64,000 nt of DNA from Zoroaster sp. YZ-2022 (GCA_029582265.1 CM055820.1:16946485-17010484); one strand, 5' to 3'. Shown: positions 11,600-37,378, counted from the first letter of the stretch. Numbers and translations are program-made. Notes: generated from the letters alone by a model not told the origin.

Positions 11600-12434
11600 T
11601 CATGAACAGCAGGCAAACTAAATCATGGTAATTTATCAGTATTTATAATCATCAATATGCCATTAAACCAAGGTTGCTTGCAGGAAGGATGTCACGTGCA
11701 TCATCGCCATCTTAAGAAAATACAAAACATTATAACAAATGTATCACACATTCTGAAGCATTTATACTCATGTACAGCCCCCCCCCCCCACCGTCCCATT
11801 TACCCATTGGCCACGTCAAATTCCTCTCATTCAAATGTCGTCTTTCGTATAATTCTAAGAATATCAGCGGATGGGGGGGGGGGGTCGGTGGGGAGGAGGC
11901 ACTGCCCTCTGTTGTCACCATGCACGACTATTTTTGTGCTTTTTTTCTTTTTTGAAGTGTCCCCTCAAGTGGCGTAAACCCTCTTTTCGTATCCATTATC
12001 ACTGGTCAACAAAAACATTTCTACTGGAGAAATAACATGTTTTCTACACTTTATAAATTTGAAGTCAGAATTGCTCCAGCACGTCTAGATTTTTGGTTAT
12101 ACCTACATTCTTGTATTATATCCTTAGCGTGCAAAGCACACATACATACGCCTGTACACTGCTTGTATGAAACCTATTTGGTGCATTTTTGTGTCAAGTT
12201 TATTTTATTTATACCATATTAACTCATTCAGCTTCATCCAGAGTGATTCTCTGTTAACCAAAAATGTGTGTTTATAAAAAATTGTATTAAATTTAATTAC
12301 GGAAACCCTGCAATTTACACAAAATGAGTAGGTCTATCTAGCTTGCCTGTTGACCTCTGTCAGAAGTGGAAGAGCATTGTTTTTCTATGCTTTTAGCATT
12401 CCATGGTCAAAAATCAACTATTTTTACACTAAAC
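11600..12434. other. Region 5' of the CNBD2-like gene, no gene seen
   Basis: It holds a C run (11779-11790) and a G run (11874-11885) that could pair as a weak foldback, and otherwise AT-rich unique sequence. No convincing core promoter motif was recognised upstream of the CNBD2 start. Confidence 0.5.
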
Positions 12435-12992
12435 TATTCATTTTTTCAGCTAATCACAAAAAAGTGTTTCTTCCACCACTTCATATTAAACTTGGCTTGA
12501 TTAAACATTTTGTGAAGGCAATGGATCATAATGGAAGTGGATTTCAGTATCTCAAGGAAAAGTTTGGGGCAGTACAAACAGATGCAAAATTGAAAGCTGG
12601 AATATTTATTGGACCCCAGATTTGAAAACTAATACATGATCCCGTATTCTGTACCAAGCTTAATCCACTTGAATTGACGATTTGGGAAGCATTTGCACAG
12701 GTGGTGCAAAACTTTCTTGGGAATCACAGAGCTGAAAATTATGTGATATGTTAGTGAATAAAACATGTTGGAAGCAGATCAACAAATGGGTTGCAGGATG
12801 TCTCTAAAAATACACTTACTGCATTCCCACCTTGATTTCTTCCCACCCAATCTTGGTGATGTCAGTGATGGGCATGGAGAGAGATTCCATCAAGACCGGT
12901 TCAACCCCAGCATGATGGGTGATTACTGCTGGTTTCTCCAGCGGGAAACTGCAGGCGGCCATAAGCGGAAGAGCAAGTGCCTTAAGCTTTTT
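12435..12992 (+). pseudogene. Broken copy of an unnamed invertebrate protein family (LPPLHIKLGL / FLHSHLDFFP type)
   Basis: The plus strand reads LPPLHIKLGLIKHFVKAMD and AKLKAGIFIGPQI, then TGA (12622-12625 region) where an Arg codon CGA would fit. It continues in the same frame as LIHDPVFCTKLNPLELTIWE and ends NFLGNHRAENY. After a stop and a frame change at about 12765 it goes on as MGCRMSLKIHLLHSHLDFFP, GDVSDGHGERFHQD and NPSMMGDYCW. I recall this motif order from uncharacterised, multicopy predicted proteins of arthropods and other invertebrates; its function is unknown to me. A short piece between HQD and NPSMM appears deleted. Stop, frameshift and deletion make this a pseudogene, possibly spread by a mobile element. 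Confidence 0.7.
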
Positions 12993-13313
12993 TGATCAAT
13001 TATAAAGGTGACTGTGGGATATTTATTATCTCATATGTGTTGTTTTGTTTTATATTGATATTTCTGGAAAGATTAGCATTTTTTGCTAATTAAATTGGGT
13101 AAAAATACCTTACGATATAGTAAAATGTGTGATTTTCCGTTTTTCGACTGGTTTTTAGTATCTCAAATCCTGACGTGCTATAGAGGAATGATACCATATT
13201 TGGAATCAGCTCACCCAATTTAGTCAAAAGCATTTCCTCCAGTAGCAGACAAATATTTTTTATTTGCTGCCCAGTGAATTATTAGACCTGCTCTGTTTAT
13301 TAACTTACCTTTT

Positions 13314-13673
13314 CCGTGGCCGAGCGGTCTAGCTTACCGGACTCAAGTTCTGGTGTTAGCAGCAGAATGTGGGTTCGAATCCCGGCCGTGACACTTGTGT
13401 CCTTGAGCAAGACACTTAACCATAATTGCTTCTCTCCACCCAGGGGTTAAATGGGTACCTGTGAGGGCAGAGTTGGTTGATTAGCCCTATGCGCTGTAAT
13501 GGCAGCAATTGAGCTGTATACTCCCCAGGGAGCTGAGATGGTTTCAGGAATGATTTATGAGCCTTATGAGCCTTATGAGCAGGGGTAATAATAATGCGCC
13601 TTGAGCACCACTCAGTTGGTGGATACGTGCGCTATATAAGTCCACACATTATTATTATTATTATTATTATTAA
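13314..13673 (+). mobile_element. tRNA-derived SINE, full-length copy 3
   Basis: The best plus-strand copy: tRNA-Leu/Ser-like head GTGGCCGAGCGGTCTAGC, B box GGTTCGAATCCC, body with CTCCACCCAGGGGTTAAATG, tail GTGGATACGTGCGCTATAT, and eight ATT units at the end. Confidence 0.93.
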
Positions 13674-15636
13674 GCGTACAGTCATGATCATACTCTGTGA
13701 GGAGGTTACAGCTTTCCATCATTCCATCAGTCACAGGGTTCCCCCATGATATTTTGACACAAAATGAATCATGAAAGAAAAATGAACGAAGACCCTAAAC
13801 TTCGTTTGTACCTACCTTCGTTCGTATTGAGTATTTTGTATTAGTCAGTACGACCCATCCATTCCCCCAAGTCCGTGACGTGAGCTTCAGCCTAAACCAT
13901 GGATGAACATTTCAACATTCGGGGCCAGGGACAGACAAGTTGCAATCTGATACCTCAAATCATGCTCAAATCAAACTCTTTGATAATCGTTGTCAAATGA
14001 AGATAGGCCTATCCTTGTCAAAGTGGTCTATCACCAATGACTATGGCCAAAGTAATGGACCAACCAGAACAACCGATCAATCGAAACCCAAGAACTAAAT
14101 TAGATCGATTACCGGTACCGTTCACAGACTTTATTCTTTCAGAACCTGCCCTTGATCGATGACCACTTAGCGATGAGAGGATTAATGTAACAAAAAGAAA
14201 TGTACGTCGCTGTTATCGATTAACACTACACAGAAAAGTCATATTATCGTACAATACAAACTACCGAATTCAGAAAGCTGCTTGTAGCCACAAACAAAAT
14301 TTCCTAATTTTTAAACTTTTTCCCAAACACACTGAATAGACAAACAAATCTGGAGCTTTCTGTACCAAGTACACATTATGCAATAGACGGAAAATCCATA
14401 CATTTCTCCATGCAGTATGTCATCACACAACGGATTTCAAGTTCTAAACTATTGAGTGGTCGAGTGTGGAGAAAATAAAATTGAAATCGGGAAATTTCCA
14501 TGGGATTGTGGTCAAATCAAGTCTAATTTCCACACCGTTTGTGTAAGTTTCCCTACATTTTACCGATTACCCAAAAGTTTTGTCAAGTAATTAAAGGTAG
14601 GCCTATCTGTTAAACCCCATGATTACATTACTGTCTTAGGTATAATTTGTCACACCACAAGAAACAGACACACCATACAGTGACGATTTCTTTTTATGAT
14701 TCGGGGACGGTATATAAGGAGCACGAACCGTAACCTGGTCCCCCCCCAAAAAAAAAAAATGCCCCGAATTTAACCCTCCTGAAAACACTGCCCCGCCCCT
14801 TAGGGCCTAAGCGTTTGAATTTTGAAGTTTATGAGATACAGGGATGATGTGGCCTATCTGGGCAAGGGAAGATTTGGAAACAAATTAGACGTAAGTACGC
14901 TTATTGAGAAGTATGACATGTAGAATATACAACGGAATGATAGCCAATTATGTAACAGGCCTAAATTGTGTGTTCTGAAAAGTTTGTTTTGAGGAAGACG
15001 ATATACTATTGGGGACTTTGGCATTACCGTCCCCTGTCATATATATTTGGGGACATGTCCCTTGTTCTCCTGAATTGTCCCCATGCAAAACCTGTCCATA
15101 TACGTATACAAGTTGTTCGACGTGCTGTCTCAGTGGGTTAGGGCGCGAGTTGGCAAGAGGGTATGAATTTATACGTTTGCTATGAAAAGTTACAGTGTTA
15201 ATTATGATATACTCAATTTATCATTTATACATTATAGGCCTACAATACTACATGTACATGTCGCCGTACCTACCTTTTACCACCTAATTCATAAGCCGCT
15301 TTCGGTTTCCCCACAATGAATCCACATATGTTTACAAAACAACTAGGCCTTGTCCTCAAACTCGATCTCATTAGCGATCTTTGGTTTATCCAACATTTAT
15401 GTAGGCCATGGTGCTTGAGTATGAGACTTTTATCACTGTTTGTCGACACAGATCTTTCCCATCAATAGATATAGCTACTTGAACAGTTGACCTGTTTGTT
15501 TCAGCATCTGATAACGATAACATTCACGTTAACCTTTATGAAGATTTGTGCGAATAGGAAATCACTACGTGAATAATGACGGCTAGGACACGGTGCGCGA
15601 TAATTGCACCCCTCTGCCGAACCCACATACAGACTG
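13674..15636. other. Intergenic region between the SINE and a hAT MITE
   Basis: AT-rich sequence with no exon that I could join to a gene, and no long open frame resembling a known family. A C/A run lies at 14740-14758. Confidence 0.5.
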
Positions 15637-15820
15637 CAAGGGCGCAACCACGTGTTGAAAGTTGGGTGGGTCCCAAGCAGCCATTGTGATGTCATGAATG
15701 ACATTACTAGGATCATGTATACATAAAATACCAATATGTTCCAGAAGTTGGGGAGGTCCACATAAAAGTAGGGGGGTCGTGGCCCCCGACCCCCCCCCCC
15801 CCCCAGTGGTTGCGCCCTTG
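15637..15820. mobile_element. Short hAT-type MITE with exact 8-bp target duplication
   Basis: The 184-bp element starts CAAGGGCGCAACCAC and ends GTGGTTGCGCCCTTG, a perfect 15-bp inverted repeat. ACAGACTG flanks it at 15629-15636 and again at 15821-15828. CA...TG ends and an 8-bp duplication are the signature of the hAT superfamily. The interior has a long C run and no coding sequence. Confidence 0.9.
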
Positions 15821-16152
15821 ACAGACTGTGACAAATGATGTGCTCAGTCACCCAAAACTTAATTCACTGTTTCTATGGACGCCAGGACGATTGTGTACGT
15901 GTTTACATGTACACGTATGACTCCTGGCTTCATTGCTCTAGTCAGTCAACTGAGAAAAGCGATTTTTCCCCTTTCTGTTCAAGATCACGAAGAATTTAAA
16001 TATTTTCATTGTTTGCCGACAGTTTGTAATAAAAAAGAAAAGAAAAGGTGGCTTGGGCGGAACGAATTGCCGTGTTTTAGTAATGTGTGTCAAGCAAACA
16101 AACGAACAAAACTGACGAAATCCTACAAATAAAAATAATTTATAGTATGATT

Positions 16153-16440
16153 TGCGGTGACACCATGTATTGAAATTATCTCTTTTGAGTAGTGAGGGTT
16201 CTGAGAAGAACCTTTGGTTAAGATTTGAGGCTTTACATGGTGGAATATCAATATCGTTTCGGTTTGCGGTCACACCGTGTGTTTATCTCAACTATCGCGA
16301 AGCTGAGGTACAGGTTCTGAAAAGAACCTTATCGCACAACTCGTACCTCAACCTTCGCTAAGTGAGAAAGGTTCAACTTGAAGAACCAATGTCGGGCAAC
16401 TCGTTAAAGTCGCTAAGTGAGAATAACCTTTGGTTAACAT
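16153..16440 (+). repeat. Penelope-like hairpin repeat, copy 3 (rearranged)
   Basis: GCGGTGACACCATGT, CTCTTTTGAGTAGTGA and GGTTCTGAGAAGAACCTTTG match the family. A second set (CGGTCACACCGTGTG, GGTTCTGAAAAGAACCTTAT) follows, and a third GAACC segment near 16380, so two or three partial units lie side by side. Confidence 0.6.
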
Positions 16441-19400
16441 ACAAAAATATACACATATAAAAAATAAACAAAAGTAAACATACAACAAACATCAAGGAAC
16501 TGGCAGACAAAATACAACAAAACAACAACAAACGACAAAGCAAAACAAAGTAAACACAAATAAAAATATCTTTGTATAAATTCACACTTCATGGAAATAA
16601 GAAATGAGTACAGACATTAATCTGTGAAAGCTGCAGCTGCTGAAGTGGTTCACACGTTTCTGAGAAAAGTGGAAATACAATGTTCAATTTATCACACCGA
16701 TCGAAAGAGGGCGGCAGTCTCTTCCACTGAGCGGGAAATAGTCTTCAATAATCGCTGGAAAGGGGAGGTGTGCGAATGCATCTCTTGGGAGGCGTATTTT
16801 TGTTTTCCCTGGAGGAATGATCGAAGACAACTTCAATTAATTAATGCAGGCCTATCTAAAACTTTCTTGTTAAATAACAAGTTTGACAATTCATTTTTAT
16901 AGAAATTACCCACATTTTTCCTGGGGGAAAATTACACATCTGGGATTAAGTTAGTTATTATGCAAGCATATCTTTCCCCCTATATAGGATGAACATTATT
17001 TATTCTCTCTCAAAACAATGCGTTTCTAAAATTAAAAAAAATAAAAAAATTAAAATATTTTAAAAAGTGACAAATTTGTTAAATTGACAAATTTCTCTCC
17101 TTTATTCAAAATGAGAAAAACGCGTTCGGCTTACCATCCGTCCCCCCCCCCCAGCCTATGTCACCTCCGTCGCTCGTCCCAACCCCCCCACACCCCACCC
17201 ACTATCCAATATGTCGCCGCCGATGCTAATATCAACAAGGTGTCAAGCTTGGATAATCTAAATTTAGAGAAGTGATTCTGCACAATTTTAGTTGCACTCT
17301 CTTGGAAATTATGATGGTCACATTGTAGCCTTTAACATTGTATAATAATCACTTACTCTATAATCTGATTCACTGTCAACAGTGTTCATATCTGTGGAAA
17401 AATTCTTGATCATCCACCCGTGAGTAGCATCAGCTTACATGCTTGAGCTCCTTGGAGTCTCGCGAGTAGAAATGCAAAACAAATGTACATGTACATGTAT
17501 TGTCGAGATCTGTTGTCTTTCACGGGAGTTGATGTCAACTAAACTATCCCGTTTTGGGAGAAACCTTTATCCTGATTGAAACCCTATTCTCCCAATGAGG
17601 ATAAACCAATAGTCCCCAATCGGGAAACCTTTGGGTGACATCAACACCGTCTCTGAATGAAAGCCGATGGTATGGATACCACTATGAGAGAATTTGCTTA
17701 TCTGTGTGTCATATTACAGGGTCGCGAGTGTGGTATTGTGACACGTACGATCAATGCCAACCCAAAGACCTCCCAGTTGAGATCTAGTCAGTTAACTTAA
17801 CATGCCAATGTTTGACCCTGCATATTTAAAGGTGCACCGTGTTGCTATTTTGCAGGAATCTGATTTTGTTAGTTTCAATCAAATCTGTTGTGGATGTTCC
17901 ATCTGGTCAGTCCTTCAAATCTAATGTTCATCATCATCTGATTAATCTGCCACCTGCTCAGAATATATGAACTTTAGCTGAGGCATCGCTCATGCTTCTT
18001 GTTCTCTTGGGCTGTGTTTAAATTTAAAAAATAAAATAAATAAATAAACATTAAAAATGTATCGCCCATGTTTTTCGCCATTTTATCGGCAATTTCCGGT
18101 AATGTTTGTTTTCATTGGAACATTGATAATTTCCTTCAAGAAAGAAATACAAATACTTCTTTTTGCCTTTGAGAAAGAACCTGCTAGGTTCAAAACGCAA
18201 GGCCACTAACTACTAGTTTGCATTTATATTCACAGGTCATTTTAGCTGATAAGCAGTTAACAATAGCCAATTTATTTACTTCTAAAATGAGATATTTCAC
18301 AAAATAATTGTCAGAAATTTGGTTTAACAGTAAGACAAAGTGCCCGAATGATCATGAATTTATGACGGAACCCACCATTTTTTGAGACATTTGTTTTGGA
18401 GACATCTGCCATATTAACCATCCTACACATGGAGGCCACTCCGATCCACTCAATGTTCAGTATGTTTTTCACCAACCTTTAGTACATACAAGCCTGCTGT
18501 CCTTTCCAAGTAATCTAACAAAATCAACTGTGTGTCACCCATAAGGCCACTGTAAATGTTTGAACATATTAGTATGGCCTGCAATGTATCAATGGGATAC
18601 CACTTTACCCTGCAATCTCAGTGGTGTGACAGTGCACAGAAGGGTAACCATAGGAGGCCACTGGCAACAGCTAATGGCTTGGAGTGGCCTGAATGGGTTG
18701 TTTCAAAAATTGCACTGATTTAGCATTTGTTTTCCAATGAAAAAAAAATTCCATTTGGTAAATTTTTAATTCCCAATTCTTGACCTTATCTTTAACATTT
18801 AAGAAAGTGAGATCCATTGAAAATAAATTAATTAAATTAAAATAATGATTCAACATAAATAAACTTTGTATTAAAAGATTGAAACAATGTCTTTGACACG
18901 AATACCAAAAAAAGCTTGATTCCTTCTCTACAGAAAATAAGCTTGATCGATTCCTCAACATGATGATTTATTTTAATCCAAAGTATAAGTAAATTGTAAG
19001 AACTGAGCTACAGCTAAGAAACTATGCAGAAATTTTATCTAATAATTTTCCGATCATAAAAATAACCATAATCATACCAAATGTTTCAGGGCTGCTCCTG
19101 AAAATTCAATAAACTGCTAAACACAACAAAAATACTTGCAAGAACAGTTTGCTTAGCAAGTTTTTTGGCTATCAACCAGTGTTTTTCACTGTGTAACCGG
19201 CAATTTATGGACATTTTTGTTTTCAATGGAACATGTCGATATTGTCCCTTTAATTTAAGTACCATAGCCATCTTAAAACCAAGTAAGCTTTTAAATAATT
19301 GGAAAACAAATACTTCTTCATAAAAGAAAGGCAACATGAATGTATGATGAGACACACCATAAATTCATTTTGGGACATATTTACTGTAAAAACTATGCTT

Positions 19401-19946
19401 CTGGTGATTTTTTTAGAAATGTTTCATTTTAAAAGCATTTGTTTTCCATTTATCAAGTAAAAAAGCAATGTTCCGATGAAAAAGAATATTGATGTGAAAA
19501 TGGTCAAAGCCCATCATTAACCCTAACCACCCCAAACCATTCAAACTCCAACAGCTGAATAGCCCAGACAGGGATACTTTGCATGGGGGCCAGGTGTCCC
19601 AATTCCAGCTAAGTCCAACAGTTGGGTGGTAATGTTACTGCATGGTGTTGTATTTTGATGGACTCAGTACTGAATAGCCCAGACAGGGATACTTTGTATG
19701 GGGCCAGGTGTCCTGCGTGGTGTGACTGCACGGTGTTGGATTTTGCAGATTCAGGAAGGTTCTTGTCATGTTGTTTCTTTTATGCTGCTTTAGCAAAACT
19801 ACTTGCTGGCTTAGCAAAATTCTTCACTTAGCAATTCTACGAAACAGGCCGCTGAAAAGGGTCAATGAACTTGTTGGAAAGACATCCATAAGCATGACTT
19901 CATTCATAAATGGAAAGTCCTTTTAAAAATAACGACATTTGATCAA
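16441..19946. other. Intergenic region 3' of DCPS
   Basis: AT-rich DNA, no gene recognised. A small inverted-repeat element lies at about 17528-17648 (GTTGATGTCA at both ends in opposite orientation, interior GGGAAACCTTTGGG). A partial direct repeat (AATAGCCCAGACAGGGATAC) occurs at about 19557 and 19673. The DCPS 3' UTR should lie at the right end; TTTATT (AATAAA on the minus strand) at 18966 is one possible polyadenylation signal. Confidence 0.5.
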
Positions 19947-22900
19947 TCATTTATTCTTCTCTCTGACTTCTTTGAACCTAGCCAGAAGACCGTCTTTCTC
20001 CCTGAGTACGTAACTCAGTGTCTTCTTCTGGTAGTACTCCGGCATGAGTTCGATGTTCTCGATGACGTCCGACAAGAGATGGGCCTTGGTGACATTTGAC
20101 CCCATGGCGTCAAATTTCAGATGAGTGAAGTGGACGTGGAGATGGTAGTAGGATGGCTGGTAGTGAAAGTAAACCCTCAGCTGATCTGGAGGGATGGAGT
20201 ATGTGTCCAAGATGGCTTTCTGAAAAGACGAATATAAATATGTTAGATAATACCTTCAGATAAATATTTCATTCATACTTTGTTTTGAAATTGGATTTTA
20301 AAATTTGGAGGGCAGATTTTGAAATTCAGAGGGCAGTTATTATTATCAGTAATTTTTGTAATTTCACAATCTTCTTATGCTTTTTAGATAATCAAATGAT
20401 TTATTACTCTTGACTAAACCCCAACCCCTACAGATTTTTCCCAGACACCTTGCTGAATGCAACAGAGTGCAACAAGTATGCAGGCAGCTCAATGCAACAA
20501 GATCCACCAGCTAGAACAATGATTCTTTTGTTCTCTGCTGAGGGCAAACAAGATGCAACAATTTCTCCTGCGGATGATCAGAGCATGCCACACTGATCGA
20601 AACGTCGAGTTGTAACCTCCAGTTCTTTTCAGAACTAATTACTACTCAATAGAGAAGTTCACATGGTGTCACCGCAATTAGTCTTACTTATCCTCTTCAC
20701 CATGCAAAGCTACAAGTTTTACCTAAGATGCAACAACTTTTTACATTTGTTGCATCTTGTTGCATCGAGCAGGGTTAGGGTTAAAAAAGAAACGAAAATA
20801 AACAAAATCAACAAAATAAGTCAAAATCTAAAAAGATGAATGAAATGTTTACATCATCAACAAGAAGTTAACCCAAAATATCTTCAGTTTAACACCCAAG
20901 AAACAAAAAACAAAATACAAAACAAAATGCTAACCTGGCACAATAGTATTAGCCAGAGGGGTATCTGGGCGTCTTTTGGGCACCCTGTTTCAATTTTGGA
21001 CACCCTATTTCATCTGTCATTTACATATAAAAGTATTGTAAGTGAACAATTCGGACACCCTGTTTTGAAATTTCCAGCAAACACCCTATTTCTAAATCCT
21101 GGCTAACACCTTGCCTGGCACTTGTCTCGTATATTCCTTAGCAGTGGAAGATGTGATTGGTTGAGGTCTCTCAGGCTTTTGATACCCCTCCGATGGCAGA
21201 TAGCGACTAGGTAGAGATTCTCCATCTGTTTCCGATCCCACTTCATATCAGGGAGTAAGATGAAGCCGTCTTGAGGGTCGGGATCCTCGTAGACGATACG
21301 CTCTACCTCGGCTTTCTTCTCCAGGATGTTGTACACCCACTGTCAAGATGATCAGAAATAGTATAAATTTAATTAATACATCTATTCAGATATTTGTTGA
21401 ATTTTTGACGTTTTTTTGGGGGGAAAACAACACCACTGCATCACAATGCTTTCAATGTCCAATGAATTTCACAAAATATTGTTACAGAAAGTGTAAAAAT
21501 TAAAGCAAATAGCATACAAAGTGTTGTGTCAAGATATTTTGCAACCTATGGGAAACTGTGCCATGATTTCTTTATCCGATGGCAGGCTGCGTCACTGTGC
21601 ACCAAAGTGATTCCAAAGAGGACTCGTTGGAAATTTGGAGGCACACTAAACAAAAACACACAAAAATCTAAAATTGGATTTCCACCAAGAAACAAGTTAC
21701 TCAAGAGATGTGGTAGAAATTGAAGAAAAAGTGGATTTCCAGCAAAGATCTCGGAAACTATTATCTGAAATGATTTACCTGTATTTTGAATGTCTGCTCT
21801 TCAAGATATGGTAAAGTAATGCTACAGTAATCCTCCCATGTTTCTTCTACCAGTGATATTTCCTGCTTAGTGTACTTGGCTACATGACGTTCCGTTGCTG
21901 GATATATTACAGTTGTTTTTATTTCTACAAATAATATGCAGAAACTGGGTCAGTACTCAGTTATACTTCCACTAACAAACATGAAAATTGATATTTGCTG
22001 TCAGATTAATAAGTCCAAATTGAATACAATGAAAGTAAGATTATGATTTCAGTATTTTCACAATAACATTTGTCAGCAAAAAGGGAAAGAATGTGGTATC
22101 CGACCGCCACTATTTAAGTTTTTTTTAACCAGTTAAAAAATGATTCCATCGATTTTTGGGGGTACAGAAAGCGAAAACTATCTTTAAAATCCACTTTTAT
22201 AATGGTTTTCGGACTTGATTTCCCTTCTAAAAAAATCCTCCCCTTCAGAAAATAGAAGGATCCTATTATAGTTGCCACTACACATGTACAATGACCGTGT
22301 TGGTCACTAACGGGGAGTTGACAAGATCAGACTGACATGACTGAGGAAGTCATCGTATACCAAAAATGCCTGATTTTCAATGAAATAAATATCCTGGAAT
22401 AATTTGATGTATATGTCCATCATCATCCATATGTTCTCCACCTTACTACTACTAGGTAGGTAAGACTACATTATTGGAATGGTTATATTGAATGAGAAAA
22501 ATTGGCGGTCAGATACGACATTCTACCCAGCGCTCGAACTTCACGCACGCGTCTGGAATGTACGTGAAGTTTGAGCGGTGGGTCGCAGACGGCAACGAGT
22601 GTTCGAAATAAACAATTTTGCCCCGTCAAAAACATGGCACATATTACCGTGAAAGGGTTTATTAAATGTTTTACTCAGATATGTCACATTTAGTAGTTAG
22701 TATGATCATGATATGAATGTGAAAAAAAAAATACTGGCATCACTGACCATTTGAACATGATTTCGGATCTGGGTGGCCAACAAAAACACTATAGATATCA
22801 TTATTCAAATTTAACGACAATTTTGTATCAGAAGAAAGAAGTGCGGTAAATTCTTGCTCTCGAAACGGCGTTTTCTCCAACAACACAACTGCACAGTCAT

Positions 22901-23120
22901 CGCTCCCTTCAAACTTTCCGTGGAGAAACACCGTTTTACTGTGTGCATCCTCTGAGATAATTTTCGATAGTTTAAATCCTTCGAAACTTTCCCGAGCTTT
23001 GGATACATTGTCCCCACTTCCATCGTCGTAAATTTTTTGCTTTTTAGTGATTTCTTCTGGGATCTGTGAGACCTCATCACTTGTGCGTTTGGACTTCACT
23101 TCTATCATGGGCGCAGCCAT
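19947..23120 (-). CDS. DCPS: DCPS, scavenger mRNA decapping enzyme (m7GpppX diphosphatase)
   Basis: Four exons join in frame: 23120-22748, 21924-21779, 21339-21115 and 20219-19947, giving 338 residues against about 337 in human DCPS. The enzyme hydrolyses the cap dinucleotide or capped short RNA left after 3'-5' decay, releasing m7GMP. Exon 1 carries the N-terminal swapped domain ([33 protein letters not shown]). Exon 2 gives [19 protein letters not shown]. Exon 3 gives [20 protein letters not shown] and [14 protein letters not shown]. Exon 4 has the HIT catalytic motif in [11 protein letters not shown] with the H-x-H-x-H histidines. The start MAAPMIEVK at 23120 has a good context (AAAATGG); an in-frame ATG eight codons upstream is a less likely start. 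Intron 3 uses a GC donor (CAG|GCAAGG at 21114), needed to keep frame. The gene is head to head with ZMYND10. Confidence 0.97.
20575..20735 (+). repeat. Penelope-like hairpin repeat, copy 4
   Basis: GATGATCAGAGCATG, ACTGATCGAAACGTCGAG, CCAGTTCTTTTCAGAACTAA, ACATGGTGTCACCGCAA and CACCATGCAAAGCTACAA occur in order. It is in DCPS intron 3. Confidence 0.8.
22083..22530. mobile_element. Inverted-repeat element in DCPS intron 1
   Basis: The left end GGGAAAGAATGTGGTATCCG and the right end, read in reverse (GGGTAGAATGTCGTATCTGA), match over about 30 bp, each continuing ACCGCCA. The same end motif occurs at 24440 and 41005. A DNA transposon without coding capacity is the simplest reading. Confidence 0.65.
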
Positions 23121-24161
23121 TTTGAATATTTGAGCATACTTCAACCCGATGTATTCTGTGGTTGGTGAGCCCCCCCCCCCAAAAAAACAACTAGTAGTCT
23201 TTGTTCAAAAAGATTTTTTTTACATGCGGTACTGTGTCCATCTATTGGCAAATATGTCGTGGAGAGCGCCCTCTTTATCATTCATTCATAAGAGTGCTGT
23301 TTCCTATCCAAAGAGATGATTTTACCCGAATACATAACTTAGAATCAAACTCAGATATTTAACTATTTCTTAGACTAACAATACATTTCACTGATTGCCT
23401 TTCAATTTAAAAGTTTTTACTCATTCGTAGACAATTATAAACGGGAGTGTTTAATGTTTATGGCCACATACTTTTTAATAAGGGAACTTACATGGCCGAA
23501 GTCAATGAACTTTGTTGTGTGTATGACCATGGAGATAAAAATGACACATTAAAAAACAAGCAATAAACAAAGCGTTCCAAAAGTACGTGCATACGACATA
23601 AAATATTTATTTTAATATACGATATCAATGCCATAGCATGACTAAATCTGAGATTTTAGAGCTATATATACAATTTCCTTTTTTTCACATACCCTCTAAA
23701 CATGTTTCTCTACTCATACGAACTTTCCTGAATTTGTATTCCCTATTCAATTTGATGAGGGCAATTTTTCGATTTTTAGTCAGCAAATCGAGCCTCAGTA
23801 CAAGCATATAAATCAATAAATCAAGCCATCGAAACAGACTTGTAGTTTTTATGCCTGAGGTGGTTTATTTAATTAATTAATTTATTATTATTATTATTAT
23901 TATTTGGGGGAGGGGGATTTCTGAACGGCTAGCCGGCTTGATTAGCCGGTAGCCTGATATAGCGCCCTGTAGTGGATTATGCAACAACAGTGTAATATTT
24001 ATAAAAACATCTTGTAACAAGACTAGTAAAGTAATCAACTCCCAGTGGTCTATGGAAAATAAGTATCTCGTCTCCATGATCACGGCGTCGTCTGTGTAAA
24101 TGAAATCGTCTGCTCTCCATTTTTGTGTTTGTTTGAGAACTTTTCTTTCTATTTTACAGCA
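23121..24161. promoter_or_regulatory. Divergent DCPS / ZMYND10 intergenic region
   Basis: About 1.04 kb separates the two start codons, which point away from each other, so promoters of both genes should lie here. No TATA box in a convincing position and no clear RFX X-box was recognised. CTTTCTATTTTACAG directly before the ZMYND10 ATG is a good splice acceptor, so ZMYND10 may have an untranslated first exon in this interval. An ATT tract lies at 23881-23902. Confidence 0.6.

Positions 24162-37378
<13,217 letters not shown>

Noticed and set aside
11004..11605. Long plus-strand frames over 11004-11605
   Set aside because: They lie opposite CNBD2 exon 1, which has phase-consistent splicing and family context on the minus strand.
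13314..13400. Possible tRNA-Leu or tRNA-Ser gene
   Set aside because: A and B boxes are present, but the cloverleaf is poor and the sequence continues into a SINE body and (ATT)n tail in several copies.
19947..19960. AATAAA overlapping the DCPS stop codon (AAT-AAA-TGA)
   Set aside because: A polyadenylation signal here would force cleavage just after the stop; it is simply Asn-Lys codons unless transcript ends show otherwise.
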